Positions 23,384-35,400 of a stretch of DNA of 64,000 bases are shown here, one piece after another. Position numbers and translations under genes: made by a program. Within the stretch, counting starts at the first letter, position 1. Each line of letters starts with the position of its first letter. Source of the DNA: Dendrocalamus latiflorus (Eukaryota; Streptophyta; Magnoliopsida; Poales; Poaceae); NCBI GenBank assembly GCA_017311315.1, contig CM029612.1:51666200-51730199 (forward strand). The letters run 5' to 3'. The notes under the pieces are model-generated. The model worked only from the letters and a program-made list of their open reading frames with translations. It did not search any database and was not told where the DNA came from.

Positions 23384-24016
23384 GTGCAGATGATCGACAA
23401 TTTAAGTTGCATACTTCACATGATTAGCAGCTCCACCTCAAAGAAAACATTTGGATGTTTGGTTGACAATGATGCCGCTAATTTTATAATTTACAGCGCG
23501 AGGATACAACCCAAGGGACTGACGTTGGGTTGGTGCAAATGGTTGATCAATCGGTGCCAGGCTTCCTCGGAAAAAAAGGGCGCCTTGCACTGGCGAGTTT
23601 TTTTTTCTCTCTAGAAAGAAGTATGCACGGGCAAGTATGACCTATGTATAACTGTGACACGTGCTACTCGATCATTGCTCGTGTTGGGATAGTCCTATGT
23701 GAATTGTGAGAGGAGCTAGAGCACAATTTACAAAGGTAAGAGAGTATTAATCTATTAGTCTAGTTTTTTTAGAGGAGATGACAAGACCTATATGGTTGTT
23801 ACTCTATTTGTTCGGTATATCCGTTATCCGTTAGCCTCGATCAGCTATCCGTTTTTTTTTATCTTCGGTTCTTGTGTTTAATACTTTGTTGGCTAATCGA
23901 GCCTGCCACGACACGTCATGATCGCTCGTCCAATCTAATATGTTCACAGTTGAACTCCCTCTGAGCCTCCGATCTCGCATCTGCTGTTTTATAACTTGGC
24001 CATGTGCAGACGATGG
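23384..24016 (+). repeat. Diverged duplicate of the PHAS block, trigger site lost
   Basis: Shares with 28430-29580 the words AAAACATTTGGATGTTTGGT (29505: AAAACGTTTGGATGTTTGTT), GAGGATACAAC, TGACGTTGGGTTGGTG, GACACGTGCTACTCGA and GATCGCTCGTCCAATCT (23920-23936). The last element precedes the miR2118 site by 100-140 nt in the active-looking loci, but no site follows here. A 30-bp segment around CTCGCCATGTGCAGATGAT is also repeated at both ends of the block. Confidence 0.6.
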
Positions 24017-24339
24017 ACCCACTTCTTGTAAAGCTAATTTATAGGTGGGTTCTTTTGATTGAGCTTATGATTTATAGTTATGACTTATGACTTTTGAATT
24101 AAGATGTAATGTTCTTTTGGACTAATAGCTTATGATTGAAGCTGTTGCATTTTGTTGGGCTGATGACTTATGGCTTGTTATTGATTTTGAGATGTGAAGT
24201 GTATAATTTGTGATATGCAGAGGACTATGACAAACCAATAACGTATAATCAAAGGTAACAAAGTATTAAGAAATGTTTGTGAACACGTGTGTTAGTAACA
24301 TATGAGTTAACAATGACAGGCAGACGTACATAACCCATT

Positions 24340-24565
24340 TATTGCGGCTTCAAAACGGAACCATATTACCCTACAACAAGATTGTATGAGACCATTTCCC
24401 GGACGTAATTTACGTATCCCCATTGAGCATCACCTCTGTTGGCGCCGTCATGTTGTCCGGTTCGTCTGAACTATACCCAGGCCCTAGCGCAGGGTCTGCG
24501 AAATCTGGATCACCCAACTATTGGTGAATGATGAAATTGTGGAGGGCCATAGTTGCGGAAATTAT
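24340..24565 (-). pseudogene. PIF/Harbinger transposase C-terminal remnant
   Basis: The minus-strand frame reads IISATMALHNFIIHQ, then a stop, then LGDPDFADPALGPGYSSD. The ATMALHNFI motif is characteristic of the C-terminus of HARBI1-type DDE transposases in plants. Only this end remains and it is interrupted, so it is non-functional. Such elements mobilise Tourist-like MITEs, which are common in this window. Confidence 0.6.
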
Positions 24566-26082
24566 CTTCTTTGATCTTGTTACCGTTCCCTTTATTCCAT
24601 TGCTATTCTGTGATCTTGTTTCAATCCTTTGCTTCCCTGAATCCTGATTCCATTCTTTCGCCTGGGTTGCTCCAGGAGCACAAGGCCTAGTTGGCACTGT
24701 AAACCAGCTTACCTTTTCACCTTCACCCGATGGTAATCAGAACGCGGCTCCAGTTCTTACTCCAATTGCTACTGTGCCAAAGGGTACTAATGGACGTCTT
24801 TACGCATTACTAACTCAGGAGTGGTGTAGTTAATTACCACGCTTTACCTTCCTATTGTTGCCCATCTCACTATTTACTTTCCCTCATTTCCTGACCTTTT
24901 AGGTTTGGTTATCTTGAATTTATACCCTGCTCTTGCATCATTTGACTTGGGAGCTAGTTTCTCATTTTTGGCATCTCGCTTCATTCAGCAGCACTCTGTA
25001 CCCATCAGTATCTTGGTGTACCCCGTGGCGGTGACACCACCAATGGACCTCTTGCTAGCAATCTTACCTGTCTCAATATTACCCTAGAGTTGAAGGCCAC
25101 AAAATTCAGCATTGACACAGTTGTGGCGCCAATCCAACCTTTGACCTGTTTATGAGCAGGGATTAGCTGTCACTTCATCACGCTATTATCCATTGCTTTG
25201 ACCACAAGATTATACTTCTTTAGGATAATGGGGAGTTCATTTATCAAGGCAAAAATCAATGCCTCTATCTCCTATGCTTGGCCTCCTATTTCGTTTGTCG
25301 CTGGATGACCAAGTCAGGGTGTCTTCTTGTCCTGGTAGGTCGTGGCAGGCACAAGCCAGAGGCGGCATGTAGGCCGGCGGTGACATGTCCTGGAGACGAC
25401 GCTAGTTGGGCCGCACGCATGGTCGGCAAGTGGCGCACTTGGTCGGGCTGTGTGGGGCCAAGCGGTTGGAGGCGGCACATGACCAGGGCAGTCGGGGGAC
25501 GTCGGGCGGCACGGGGTCGAGTAGCTGGAGGTGGCGCACGGCCGTGGCAGTCGAGCATCATCGGGTGGCGTGACCGGAGGCTACGCGGCCGGCCGAGGGG
25601 CGGCGCATGGGCGACGTGGCCGGAGGCGGCAGAGAGATGGCAGCGGACAACAGGCGGCGGTTGGGGTGGTTGTGCTATTGTGGCACGGTGGCCACACAGC
25701 CAGGTTGGCCAAGCGCGGCCGAACTCATATTCGCGCGGGGTTTTTGTTGATACTCGTAGCCGGACGTCGTTCGCTTGGCCAAACGTTATTCTCTCAGCTG
25801 AATAGCGATTCACACGGCAAAATCTCAACGAACGAGATTTCTTCTGGCCGAATGATCTCTTCTTGTTCTTTCATAATTTCATCTTAACCCTCGTCTGATT
25901 CGCCTCCATCTTCCCCTCACAGGTTCCCACATGGCCTTTGAGGAAATGTTTGGGTAGTTGCACACTTCGGATCCCTTGTGCAGTGAGTCCGCCGAACGTG
26001 CTCAAGACAAGTACCTTGCGGCCATAACCTTTCCGTTTCACATACCACGTGTTTCCAGATTACTTGCCACCTTGCCATTAAT
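24566..26082. other. No convincing gene; GC-rich part 25290-25780
   Basis: The GC-rich part is open in three frames on both strands (up to 180 codons) with no recognisable domain and strong GGC/GCC bias. Treated as non-coding or a captured promoter/exon. Confidence 0.4.
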
Positions 26083-26278
26083 TACAATTATCATACCGCT
26101 AAAGTTACCTGGCTAATATCATATCGCTAAAGTTACCTGGCTACTATCATATTACCAAAGATTATCTGGCTAATATCATATCACTAAAAATTACCTTGCT
26201 AATATCATATCACTAAAGATTACCTGGCTATTATTTTATCACTAAAGATTACATGGCTACTATCATATCACCAAAGAC
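26083..26278. repeat. Minisatellite, about 33-bp unit, six copies
   Basis: Units of the form ATCATATCACTAAAGATTAC plus CTGGCTA-type endings follow each other with small substitutions. Confidence 0.85.
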
Positions 26279-26689
26279 ACCGGTCCTATGTGCCAAATAT
26301 TTATTTCAATTTCCTTTGGTTCTCTATTAAATTACTTTTAAGTTTTAATTCTTTGCGATTTCTATTGTTACTTTTTTATTTTGGCAATGACGTTCCATCG
26401 TAGTATATCATATTGGTATGTGAGGTGCTACAACAGGCAAATATGACCTCCACATTTTTCTTCTAGACTATGGCAGATGGTTTTTGGTTGTAGCTTATAG
26501 CTTTTATCTATATTTTTTGACACGGTAGCGGACGACGGAGATGCCGATGCGGATGGCGTATACGGTTTTAGACTCGAAAAACTGTTTAGATAATCTGCTT
26601 TGAGAGGCCGTCTTGTTTTGGTGTTTGGTTTTTTAACTTTTAGAAAAGCCAAAACTTAAAAGTAGAAGTAAAAAAAACAGAGCCACCTT

Positions 26690-27160
26690 GACGTGTGCTA
26701 CTCGACCACCACTCTTACAGCTAATTTATGTCATCTACCAACTCGTTTATTGCTCGATCTATATATATACCCATCAACTTTTCTGCTCACTTCACATATG
26801 TCCAGCCCTTGTGATCGATCAGCTATACGTGCTCCCATTGTCTACTCAGATTTTGTGTACACGAGTTGTTGGCTGAGGCTGCCACAAGTCATGAACTCAT
26901 GATCGCTCAGCCAATCTAAATCTGTTTCACCTCTGTTTTTTTCCCGAACTTTTCAATGGAACACTCTCCATGCATGTCCATGCGGATGCGACATGTACGT
27001 GGTTACGCGCGCGCGTGGACGCATGCGCGTCTTCGGATTTCGGAATGAGCGGCATCGGGAAAACATATTCGACGTTCCCGTCGCCGCCGACAGCTTGCCA
27101 CCACTGGTGGTGCTGTCATGTGTAAGAATGTTGGGCATCGACACGGCGATAGGGTGGATA
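26690..27160 (+). ncRNA. Candidate 21-PHAS locus 1 (miR2118-triggered)
   Basis: A TATA box (TATATATATAC, 26760-26769) lies 270 bp upstream of a miR2118-type target site at 27040-27061. Between them are the shared elements TCATCTACCAACTCGT and GATCGCTCAGCCAATCT (26901-26917). No conserved protein is encoded. In grasses such loci are Pol II transcripts cut by 22-nt miR2118, copied by RDR6 and diced by DCL4 into 21-nt phasiRNAs, mostly in pre-meiotic anthers. Expected cleavage is between 27051 and 27052. A hAT-MITE relic begins only about 100 nt downstream of the cut and may have shortened the phased region. The 3' end is not defined. Confidence 0.65.
27040..27061 (+). promoter_or_regulatory. 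miR2118 target site, locus 1
   Basis: Core GGAATGAGCGGCATCGGGA. Against the perfect complement of miR2118 as I recall it (GGAATGGGAGGCATCGGGA core) there are two core mismatches and one near the 5' edge. Confidence 0.75.
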
Positions 27161-27260
27161 TCGAGTTGGCTTGGCCGGTAAAGCTTGCTAGTATAGCAGT
27201 TCGACTTACTCGGTAAGAAGTTTGAGCTCGACTCGTTAGGCTTGGTAAGAAGATTGATTA
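27161..27260. mobile_element. Relic of the 23093-type hAT MITE
   Basis: GGGTGGATATCGAGTTGGC and GAGCTCGACTCGTTAGGCTT echo the end and interior of the 23093-23351 element. The right end is lost. Confidence 0.45.
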
Positions 27261-28914
27261 CTAGAAGATCTTTGCATTGAGCAAGTGTTGTTATCTCCCA
27301 ATTAGGCAAAAAAAAAAGATTACACAATGATACTTCAGTTGCACAACTTCTTAGCAAGAGGACAAGTCACAACCGAGATGCCCAGAAAATAGAAATGATA
27401 TTACATGCAGTATCCTCAACTCTTGAAATGTAATTGCCAACTTTGGAATCTCTTCATATTCCAGATGATAGCAACTAAAAAAGAGGCAAAATTATGCATA
27501 TGAGATAAAATGAGAACAATTTTGCAGATGAGATAAAATAAAGTCATGCATGTTCATGTTAAGACCCATATCGAAATAGAAGTGCTAAATACTGTGTGGT
27601 CTACACTTCAGCCATTTGTAATGTTGCGATTTAAACAGCTCCTGGTTTTCCTGGAATCTACATTATGTTACATAAGCTTAATACTAAAGTTTCTCTTCTT
27701 ATATTGAGACGAATAAGTGACACATTTTGTCAGCATCATGCATTTCGACAGCGCATAAGAATCAAAGCATCATAACAGTTATCACATAAGTAATTCGATT
27801 GCAGCTAGATGACTTCCATTCATCGCAGATGGCATCTAAGGACTAAGTATATACTTCCATCCATTACCAGTACCGTATCATGAACAGCATCCTACTTCAG
27901 AACTAGACAAACATTGTGGAAAACATATAGCAGCAGCCCCGCTCGGTTGGACTGAAAAGCTGTAGCTTATGGCTAAAATTGCACTATAGCGGCGGAGGGA
28001 TGGGCGTGGCAGACGGACACAGCTTGGAATAGGTCCGTCCAAATTCCACAAGGAATTGGGTTTGTCCTTTACAATTTCAGTTTATGGGTTTAGCCTTATG
28101 CACTAGCTGCCGCCTGCGATGAGAACATCTGGTTGTAACATAGTACTCCATTCGTCGCGTAATGTCAGTTTCTTCTCTTACAAAGCGGCATCTTACAATG
28201 TCCATTAAGAGATTTAGAGTGATCTATTACAATATTTCTACTATATAACTTTACTTTAATGTAAAAAAGTGGTTGAGTAGTTGTAGTGTGCTATTTAATA
28301 TATGTATGTATGATATAATGATATTAACTATTTCTTAGATTTAGTGTTTTCTTGTCTATGCATACAGTGAGCTTAGACCTATATTACGGAACAAAAGGAG
28401 TGCTAATGTTGTTAATCTACAGAATGACCCCAAACTAGGGACTGATGTGTTGGGTTGGTGACATGGTTCGATCAATCAGTGGCAAGCATGCTTCCCTGAT
28501 TGCAAGAGAAAAAAAAAGAGCGCCATGCCGCAAAATTGCTTGTATCATAACTAGATTCTCATCGATCTATGAAAATGTTCCTAATGCATACTTAGGCTTG
28601 AATACTCAGAATTGTCACTGGTGCATGAGGCATGGGCCATGACTATGGCTTCGTTTAAAATAGCTTCTGACTCTAGAAGCTAAAAACTATTTAGAGCGTA
28701 TTATTTTTTTAATGTGATTTTTTTCTTTGCATCATCCATAAAGATATATTAGTATTTTTCAATTTTTATTTATTTTTCTTTAATTAAATATATTAAAAAT
28801 TATATAGCAACCGTTATAATATTATTCCAGCTAATAAAAAATCCAAAATTCACAGCCAAACATAAAAAAAAATCACGGCACTTTTAAACGGAACCTATGA
28901 ACGAGCATCATGAG
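27261..28914. other. Intergenic between PHAS loci 1 and 2
   Basis: No gene. 28440-28540 is a diverged copy of 23520-23600 (TTGGGTTGGTG, GCGCCATGCCGCAAAATTG). 28648-28895 is AT-rich and MITE-like (TTTAAACGGAACC edge). Confidence 0.4.
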
Positions 28915-29465
28915 AAAACATGTCATGACAGGTGCTACTCAACCACTGCCTGTAAAGCTAATTTATGCCGTCTACCAACCCATATTCATTGATCACTGGT
29001 TCCTGGTTCCACCATCCACCTTCTGCTCACTTCGTGTAAAAGCCCTTGTGATCATTACGTGCTCTTTTATCCTTCAAGTTCTCGTGCACGTACGTCATTT
29101 GTTGCCTGAGCCTGCCACAACATAAATTCTGGTCGCTCGTCCAATCTGACATATTTCTTCCTCGTTACTGAAATGCCGTCGAAAAACAATAAAATCAATG
29201 GACCAGAGTACTCGAGCATGGACAACGAAACACTGCATGCCAATCGGAATGAGTGGCGTCGGGAAAACATCCTCCGCGAGGGTGCTCTCATGGAGTCCTG
29301 TGTGCTGAGCGTGACGAAGAACGAGTAGACGAGTCCGACATGCGCTTTTGGAATTGGTCTGTTCAGTTCTGCCGAGGAGACGGGCTTCTTTGTTGTACCT
29401 GTAGTAAATAAGTGTGGAACTGTACATGAATATCAGCTGTAATTGAAAAATAAAACTTATGTGTC
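28915..29465 (+). ncRNA. Candidate 21-PHAS locus 2 (miR2118-triggered)
   Basis: Homologous to locus 1 over about 350 bp (GTGCTACTCRACCAC, CTGTAAAGCTAATTTATG, TTCTGCTCACTTC, GAGCCTGCCACAACA, GGTCGCTCGTCCAATCT at 29131-29147). The miR2118-type site is at 29244-29265 with predicted cleavage between 29255 and 29256. An AATAAA near 29447 could end the transcript. The TATA region is weaker than in locus 1. No protein family is seen in the short frames. Confidence 0.65.
29244..29265 (+). promoter_or_regulatory. miR2118 target site, locus 2
   Basis: Core GGAATGAGTGGCGTCGGGA. It shares the GGAATGRGYGGC backbone with the other sites; the CGTC variant is unique to this locus. Confidence 0.7.
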
Positions 29466-29585
29466 CCTTTTAGTGTAAGGTTTTTAACATTGTGCGGTAG
29501 ATGCAATGAAAACGTTTGGATGTTTGTTTGATAGTAATATAGTTAGTTTACAACACAAGGATACAACAAAATGGGCCGAGGTTGT

Positions 29586-31903
29586 TTTTTTTTTAAACAA
29601 GGGCAGAAGTTTTTCTATTTATTTTGAGGAGAACAACCCCGAAGGGAATACACCATACACCACAAACAGTGTAGGATCAGAATGATGAGTCAGAAGGGAA
29701 TGAATGCCTTTTTAAAAATCTTCCCCAAGTATTACTAACAACACATAGCAGAAATATAAACTCATAAGCTCACTAAAGTTAAGAGCTAAAGAACACGACT
29801 TACAGCAAAGTTCTTACCCTAATTGGTCTGACCGCTAGGCCCTGGTCGGACCGCTTGCTTCACCGGTTGAACCACCCACCGAGGGAAAATGCAGAACAAC
29901 ACTAATCACAATCCAAGAAAAGATTTAACTTTCAAACCACTGATCTAAACGTAATGAAACTTGGCACAAACCCTCCCTAAGATGTCAAGAATCTATTCCA
30001 ATCATGGATCGTGAAGATCAATATCAAAGTTCCGACTTTTATCCAAAATAAAGAGAGTTGCGTCAAAAATGTGCAAAAAGGAAAACCTTAATCTACTCTT
30101 GTTCGTGAGTTTTTGATGACTTAGATGACATTGGATGAGTTTTCATATGTCATAGCAAGCTAGATCATAGTAAGAACTCAAGCCAAAACACACACAAGAG
30201 CAAAACATTAAAATCTATTCTCTCTTGAGGAAAAGTAGGCAAACACAAGAACTCTTCCTAAAAAATACCTAGATAAATAAGATCTTATTTCTAAGAGATA
30301 TCGCCACCTCTTATATATATCCATGGCACAACTCACTTGGGATAACTTTGGCTGTTTATTTCACTTGAAGAGAAATATTTTATAACCATTCTCTCATGTA
30401 TGACAAAGCCCTAAGCCTAGATCATACACATAAAAGGCTTCGTATAAACAAAACCCTAATCTCTCTTACAAACCCTATAAGTGCTATTACCCTAATCTCT
30501 CATACAAACCCTATAAGTGCTATCTCTCTCTTCTCATATAAGGGCTTACATAGTAGATGTTTATCACTTTTCACCAAACCCTAAACAACCACCAACACTT
30601 AGTGGATACAACCACTTATAATTGTGAAATCTGGTAACCAACATATAAATGGATTTTACACTTACATACTTTTCAAAGCATGACTTCCATGGCTCTAAAA
30701 GCTCGATATAACACTCCATTCTCAAAGACGTGACCTAAAACACTTAGTTAATGATGTGGTTTTTGTAAACGCCAATCCATCCACAATTTCCTCAATTGAC
30801 ACATACTAGTCTTCATGAAGATGCAATGTCCAATACTTTATTGCCAAGATCATGCGCCTGCTCTGAGTCCATCACCACTTGAAATGCCGGAATTCTATGG
30901 CACACTATATCACACCATAGTTTATGATACCCAATTACTTGCCGCCAAGATCAACGTCTGTTCCGAGAACCATTACCATTTCAAATGCATAAGTCTAATT
31001 GGCACACCACATACATGCATTTGTTTCTTCACGATCCTTGATTTTCTCCCGTGCTTCTCCAATTGAGATGATGCTCCATCTAGACTTACGCGATATGCCA
31101 TTGTTTGTCTCCATCCAATTTATAATTTCTATATGAATTTGAAATTTTATAAGAGTAAAAGATTAATTTTGTGTCGACTTAGTTTATACATATAAATAGT
31201 TCAACACATTCTCAATTTCATTCCTGGCTTCGCCACTGTAAACAGTTTGATTGCCCTGACCGGTCCGACCAATGTGACATCTATGGATAGACCGACCAAG
31301 CGGTCCGACTACCCCTGGCCAACGGTCAGATTGGTAAGACTGTTGTGTCGGGTGATCTTTATAATCTTTGGGTCTTGGCTTTGAGATATATTGTAGGCTT
31401 ATATTTTTTTCATTGCATTGAGTTGCTAATATCAGAAAAAAAGATTTTAATAAATCGTTTATCCCTCTTACTCACCGTACCGATCCTGCCTGCAACCTTT
31501 CAACGATTGAGCGAGCTCAACATGAACCTTTCAAACCTGCGGCTCAGCGGCAGCAAGCATGCATCAATTGCACCAAGCTGCGTGGCGTGCAAAAGCAATT
31601 AAGCAAAGCCCAAGCTTAAGCACAAAAAATTGAGTAACATGCATATATATCTCATCAATTGTATTTGACTTTTCTGGCTGGCATCTGAACCAGTTTTTTT
31701 TTTTGCCAATTGCCACTGTCGTAGATCCAAATTCATATACATGAACGTACGCACCTTTTCCCTTCTTAATTATTCTTATGAATTCGCACGAAGTCTACAC
31801 GCGTGGAATAAGTACAATACGACTTTAATTTTCATCCACTCCACTGTCCGTCAAAGCCTACCATAAAGCCAACTAGTTTCACCCACCAAGTCATGTTCAC
31901 TCA
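29586..31903. other. Probable transposon remnant and intergenic sequence, no gene
   Basis: Sequence after GGGCCGAGG no longer matches the duplicated PHAS block and begins with a T-run, suggesting an insertion. GGTCGGACCGCTTGC-like words at 29840 and GACCGGTCCGACCAATG at 31258 recur near 46860-47090, so both regions may hold related LTR-type sequence. A 37-bp direct repeat (ACAAACCCTATAAGTGCTAT) lies at 30465-30530. No coding region recognised. Confidence 0.35.
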
Positions 31904-32230
31904 TCTACCCCACATATAATACACCAAAAAAACATCCCTAAAGCCTCACAACAAAATTACCACCACAGTCATTAACATCATTAACAATCCTAACTGCACC
32001 CCAAAAAATGTACCCCAACAAAAGCTATTCTCTTACTCACTCATATCCAACGATCCAAATCGTTTGGATCAAACCGCATCCCTCTCCTAACTAATCCCTC
32101 CCGTCCCGCACCCGCACCCATCCCAGCCGCTAAGCTCGAGTCGCGAGGCGCCATACGCGACCGTACGACTCCCATCCCTCTCCCCCACGCTGCCTCACAA
32201 CGCGGCTCCACGCCTCCGAGGACGGCCGCT

Positions 32231-32700
32231 GCCGACTCGCCCGCCAGCGCCGCCCAGGACGCGCGCCACGCGCGCCGCCAAGGACGACCGCGGGAGGCTC
32301 CCAGGGCGGCCGCCGCCGACTCGCCCGCCAGCGCCGCCCAGGACGCGCGCCGCGCGCGCCGCTAAGGACGACCGCGGGAGGCTCCCAGGGTGGCCGCCGC
32401 CGGCTCGGCCGCCCGCGCCGCCACCGGCTCGCCCGACATCTCCGCCCAGGACACGCGCCGCCGGCGGCTCGCCCGCGGTAGGCTCCCAGGGCCGCGCGCG
32501 CCGCCAAGGACGACCGCGGGAGGCTCCCAGGGCGGCCGCCGCCCGCTCGGCCGCCCGCGCCGCCACCGGCTCGCCCGACATCTCCGCCCAGGACGCGCGC
32601 CGCCGCCGGCTCGCCCGCGGTAGGCTCCCAGGGCGTCCGGCGCTTGCTCGCCCGCCCGCGCCGCCGACCGTGACAACCGGGACGCACGCGACCGGCTCCC
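32231..32700. repeat. GC-rich tandem repeat, about 84-bp period
   Basis: Units containing GCCGACTCGCCCGCCAGCGC and GACGACCGCGGGAGGCTCCC repeat at 84-bp and longer spacing. The long minus-strand open frames (more than 230 codons in three phases) are products of composition and repetition, not genes. Confidence 0.8.
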
Positions 32701-34800
32701 AGGACGGCCGCCGCCGAGTCGCGCGACGCCCGCCGGTTTCCAGGAGGCCCGCCGCCGGCTCCCAGGCACGCCGGGGCAGCGTGCCCAACCACACCGCCTG
32801 CCAAGCATTTGCTGCCGAGCCACGCCGCCCGCACACCTCCATGACATTGGCCAGGGCACCGAGGCTGTGGCTGGGCGCACGACGGCAAGCCAGGACGCCA
32901 GGACGCACTCAGCCCAGCCAGTAGGCACGACGCCTGCAGACAGAGCAGTAAGTATACTAAAATCTTGACCCAACCATGTTCTGTGAACTGTATGATTTAG
33001 ACAAATCAATGGTATGCAACTATCATTCTCAGACAAATCAATGGACTTAGGCTCAGGGTGGAAAACAGAGGCCGCACAAACTGCATGTTCTTGCAATGGA
33101 ACATGGTTGATTAACCTCCATATCAAACTCTTTCTTCAGTTCTACTTCTGAATAATTCACAGTGCCATTAGCTTGAAAGCCACCTGGTGCTTCTACCTTA
33201 TCATGCTCTATAGTTGTGCCCTCTCTGCAGATTTGATTCTTTTAATTTAAGCTGCTTGCTGAATTTTCCATTGCTGTAATTTGCAGCAGCTGAAAATATT
33301 TTTTATGCAACTCTAAATTGAAAATGTGGCTCAATAAACAAAACCAATGAAGCTGATACCCTAAATATAACAGTTCAAAATAGCAACATGAGTCCACTTC
33401 TTTGCTTTCCATTTGTAGGATTTATTTATTTACTATTTATTTACAGGATTTTAAGTGATATGTCATGGGGGATAGACGACCAACACGCCATGCATTTAGC
33501 GACATATCAAACATCATTGGACGAGGTATATTTAATATTAGTTGCCACACCTGTTACACACACTGTACATCACAACAGAAATTTACTACCCTGCAGGTGA
33601 ACCTGCAGATGATGAAGAGAGAAAAAAAGGGAAGAGAGAAATAGAAAACAACGTGAATATCGCGCACGGAAAAGGGCTGAAGAAACCAACGAACAAAGAG
33701 AGGAGCGGAATAGAAAGCAACGTGAGTACCGTGCAAGTAGAAAAACACCGGCAGTACTAACAACTCCTGAACATGGTATACGCAATCTAATCATGTATAC
33801 TATTCTTATTTGTTTACGCATGGAAATGAGTAACACGCTTAATTTTTTTTACATCGTAACCATGTCATGTAGAGCCTATATCCGGTTGCACAGATGTCCA
33901 CATGACAGGATCAAACATGCCATCTCGGTTTGGTACGTGTTCTATGTTGATGCAATTTTGATTATAATACTACACGATATAAATATGCGACCAGTACGTG
34001 TTGTTTAGTTGACTTGAAAACTGTGAGTTGCAGGAGGAAAAACACCACAACAAAGTGGTGTTTCAACCATCTGCCAAGCATCAATACATACTGTGAATGA
34101 AGTAGAGCCTAAATCCGGTTGCACAGATGTCCACATGACAGGAGTAGTATATTCCACCTTGCCGTCATCACGGTTGGGTACGTGTTCTATGTCGAAGAAA
34201 TTTTGATTATATACTACGATATATAAATATGCCTCATGTACGTTCTGCATAAATGAATTTAAACCTAAAATTTGCAGAAGGAAAAACACCACAAGAAAGT
34301 GCTGTTTCGACCATCTGCCAAGCATCAATACAACTTGAGAAGGAAAATGATGATCCAAATGAGTCCAGCGACTGGCTACATAGGAATGATGAGTACGTCA
34401 GGAAACAGCGGCCACCATTGACCCCTTTGCAGCCCGAAAGTTCAAATGGCACCATAATTAATACAGGTATGCTAACATCTAACTAATTACATTGTAAATT
34501 TCGAGGGGTGCGGATAGGATAAAATATATCTCTTGTGTAAACATAGATGCGACAGCCAAGGCAAAATTACTACAACAGAAGAGGCGGGACTATAAAAAAG
34601 CAAGAGCATCAGGAGACAACCGGCGAGCGTGCCCTACTCTTGCCCAGGATGAAATAGTTAACCATATGCCTGTAACACATGTACAGCCGAGATGTGTTGA
34701 CACCAATAATGAAGTCGAATTTGATCCTGCTTTATTCGAACCTACTAACCAATATTCTGATCATGAAGGTTGGTTATACAAATCTGATCACCAGTGCACT

Positions 34801-35400
34801 TTTTTCTTTGTTGGCACTTTGTTGTGTGCATGTTTAGGATTATAATTTCAAACCCATGTGAAACAGATCATCTACGTGACATAGAAGAGGAATTTATCGT
34901 AGAAGAAGAGGATGATGGGCCTATAGATTTTGAGACAATGCAATTTCTTGGTGAAGGTAACTATTAATTAATTTGTTATTTGTAACCATGTTGATTAACT
35001 TTTTTCTTTGTTGGCACTTTGTTGTGTGCATGTTTAGGATTATAATTTCAAACCCATGTGAAACAGATCATCTACGTGACATAGAAGAGGAATTTGTCGT
35101 AGAAGAAGAGGATGATGGGCCTATAGATTTTGAGACAATGCAATTTCTTGGTGAAGGTAACTATTAATTAATTTGTTATTTGTAACCATGTTGATTAACT
35201 TTTTTCTTTGTTGGCACTTTGTTGTGTGCATGTTTAGGATTATAATTTCAAACCCATGTGAAACAGATCATCTACGTGACATAGAAGAGGAATTTGTCGT
35301 AGAAGAAGAGGATGATGGGCCTATAGATTTTGAGACAATGCAATTTCTTGGTGAAGGTAACTATTAATTAATTTGTTTTTTGTAACCATGTTGATTAACT
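34801..35400 (+). repeat. Three near-identical 200-bp tandem units containing an exon
   Basis: TTTTTCTTTGTTGGCACTTT starts at 34801, 35001 and 35201. The only differences noticed are an A/G in the exon of unit 1 and one base near the end of unit 3. Each unit carries a 90-bp exon (34867-34956 and +200, +400) encoding an acidic peptide beginning DHLRDIEEEF. Both splice sites are kept and intron phase is the same on both sides. Confidence 0.95.

Noticed and set aside
25278..25887. Frames of 175, 180 and 118 codons
   Set aside because: GC-rich block open on both strands with no recognisable domain or splice structure.
32130..33126. Three long minus-strand frames (237-254 codons)
   Set aside because: They arise from an 84-bp GC-rich tandem repeat, in all three phases; repetitive Arg/Ala/Gly content with no family.
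34801..35400. Regular 200-bp repeats as a possible CRISPR-like array
   Set aside because: Units are contiguous without spacers, contain an exon and lie in a plant Helitron.
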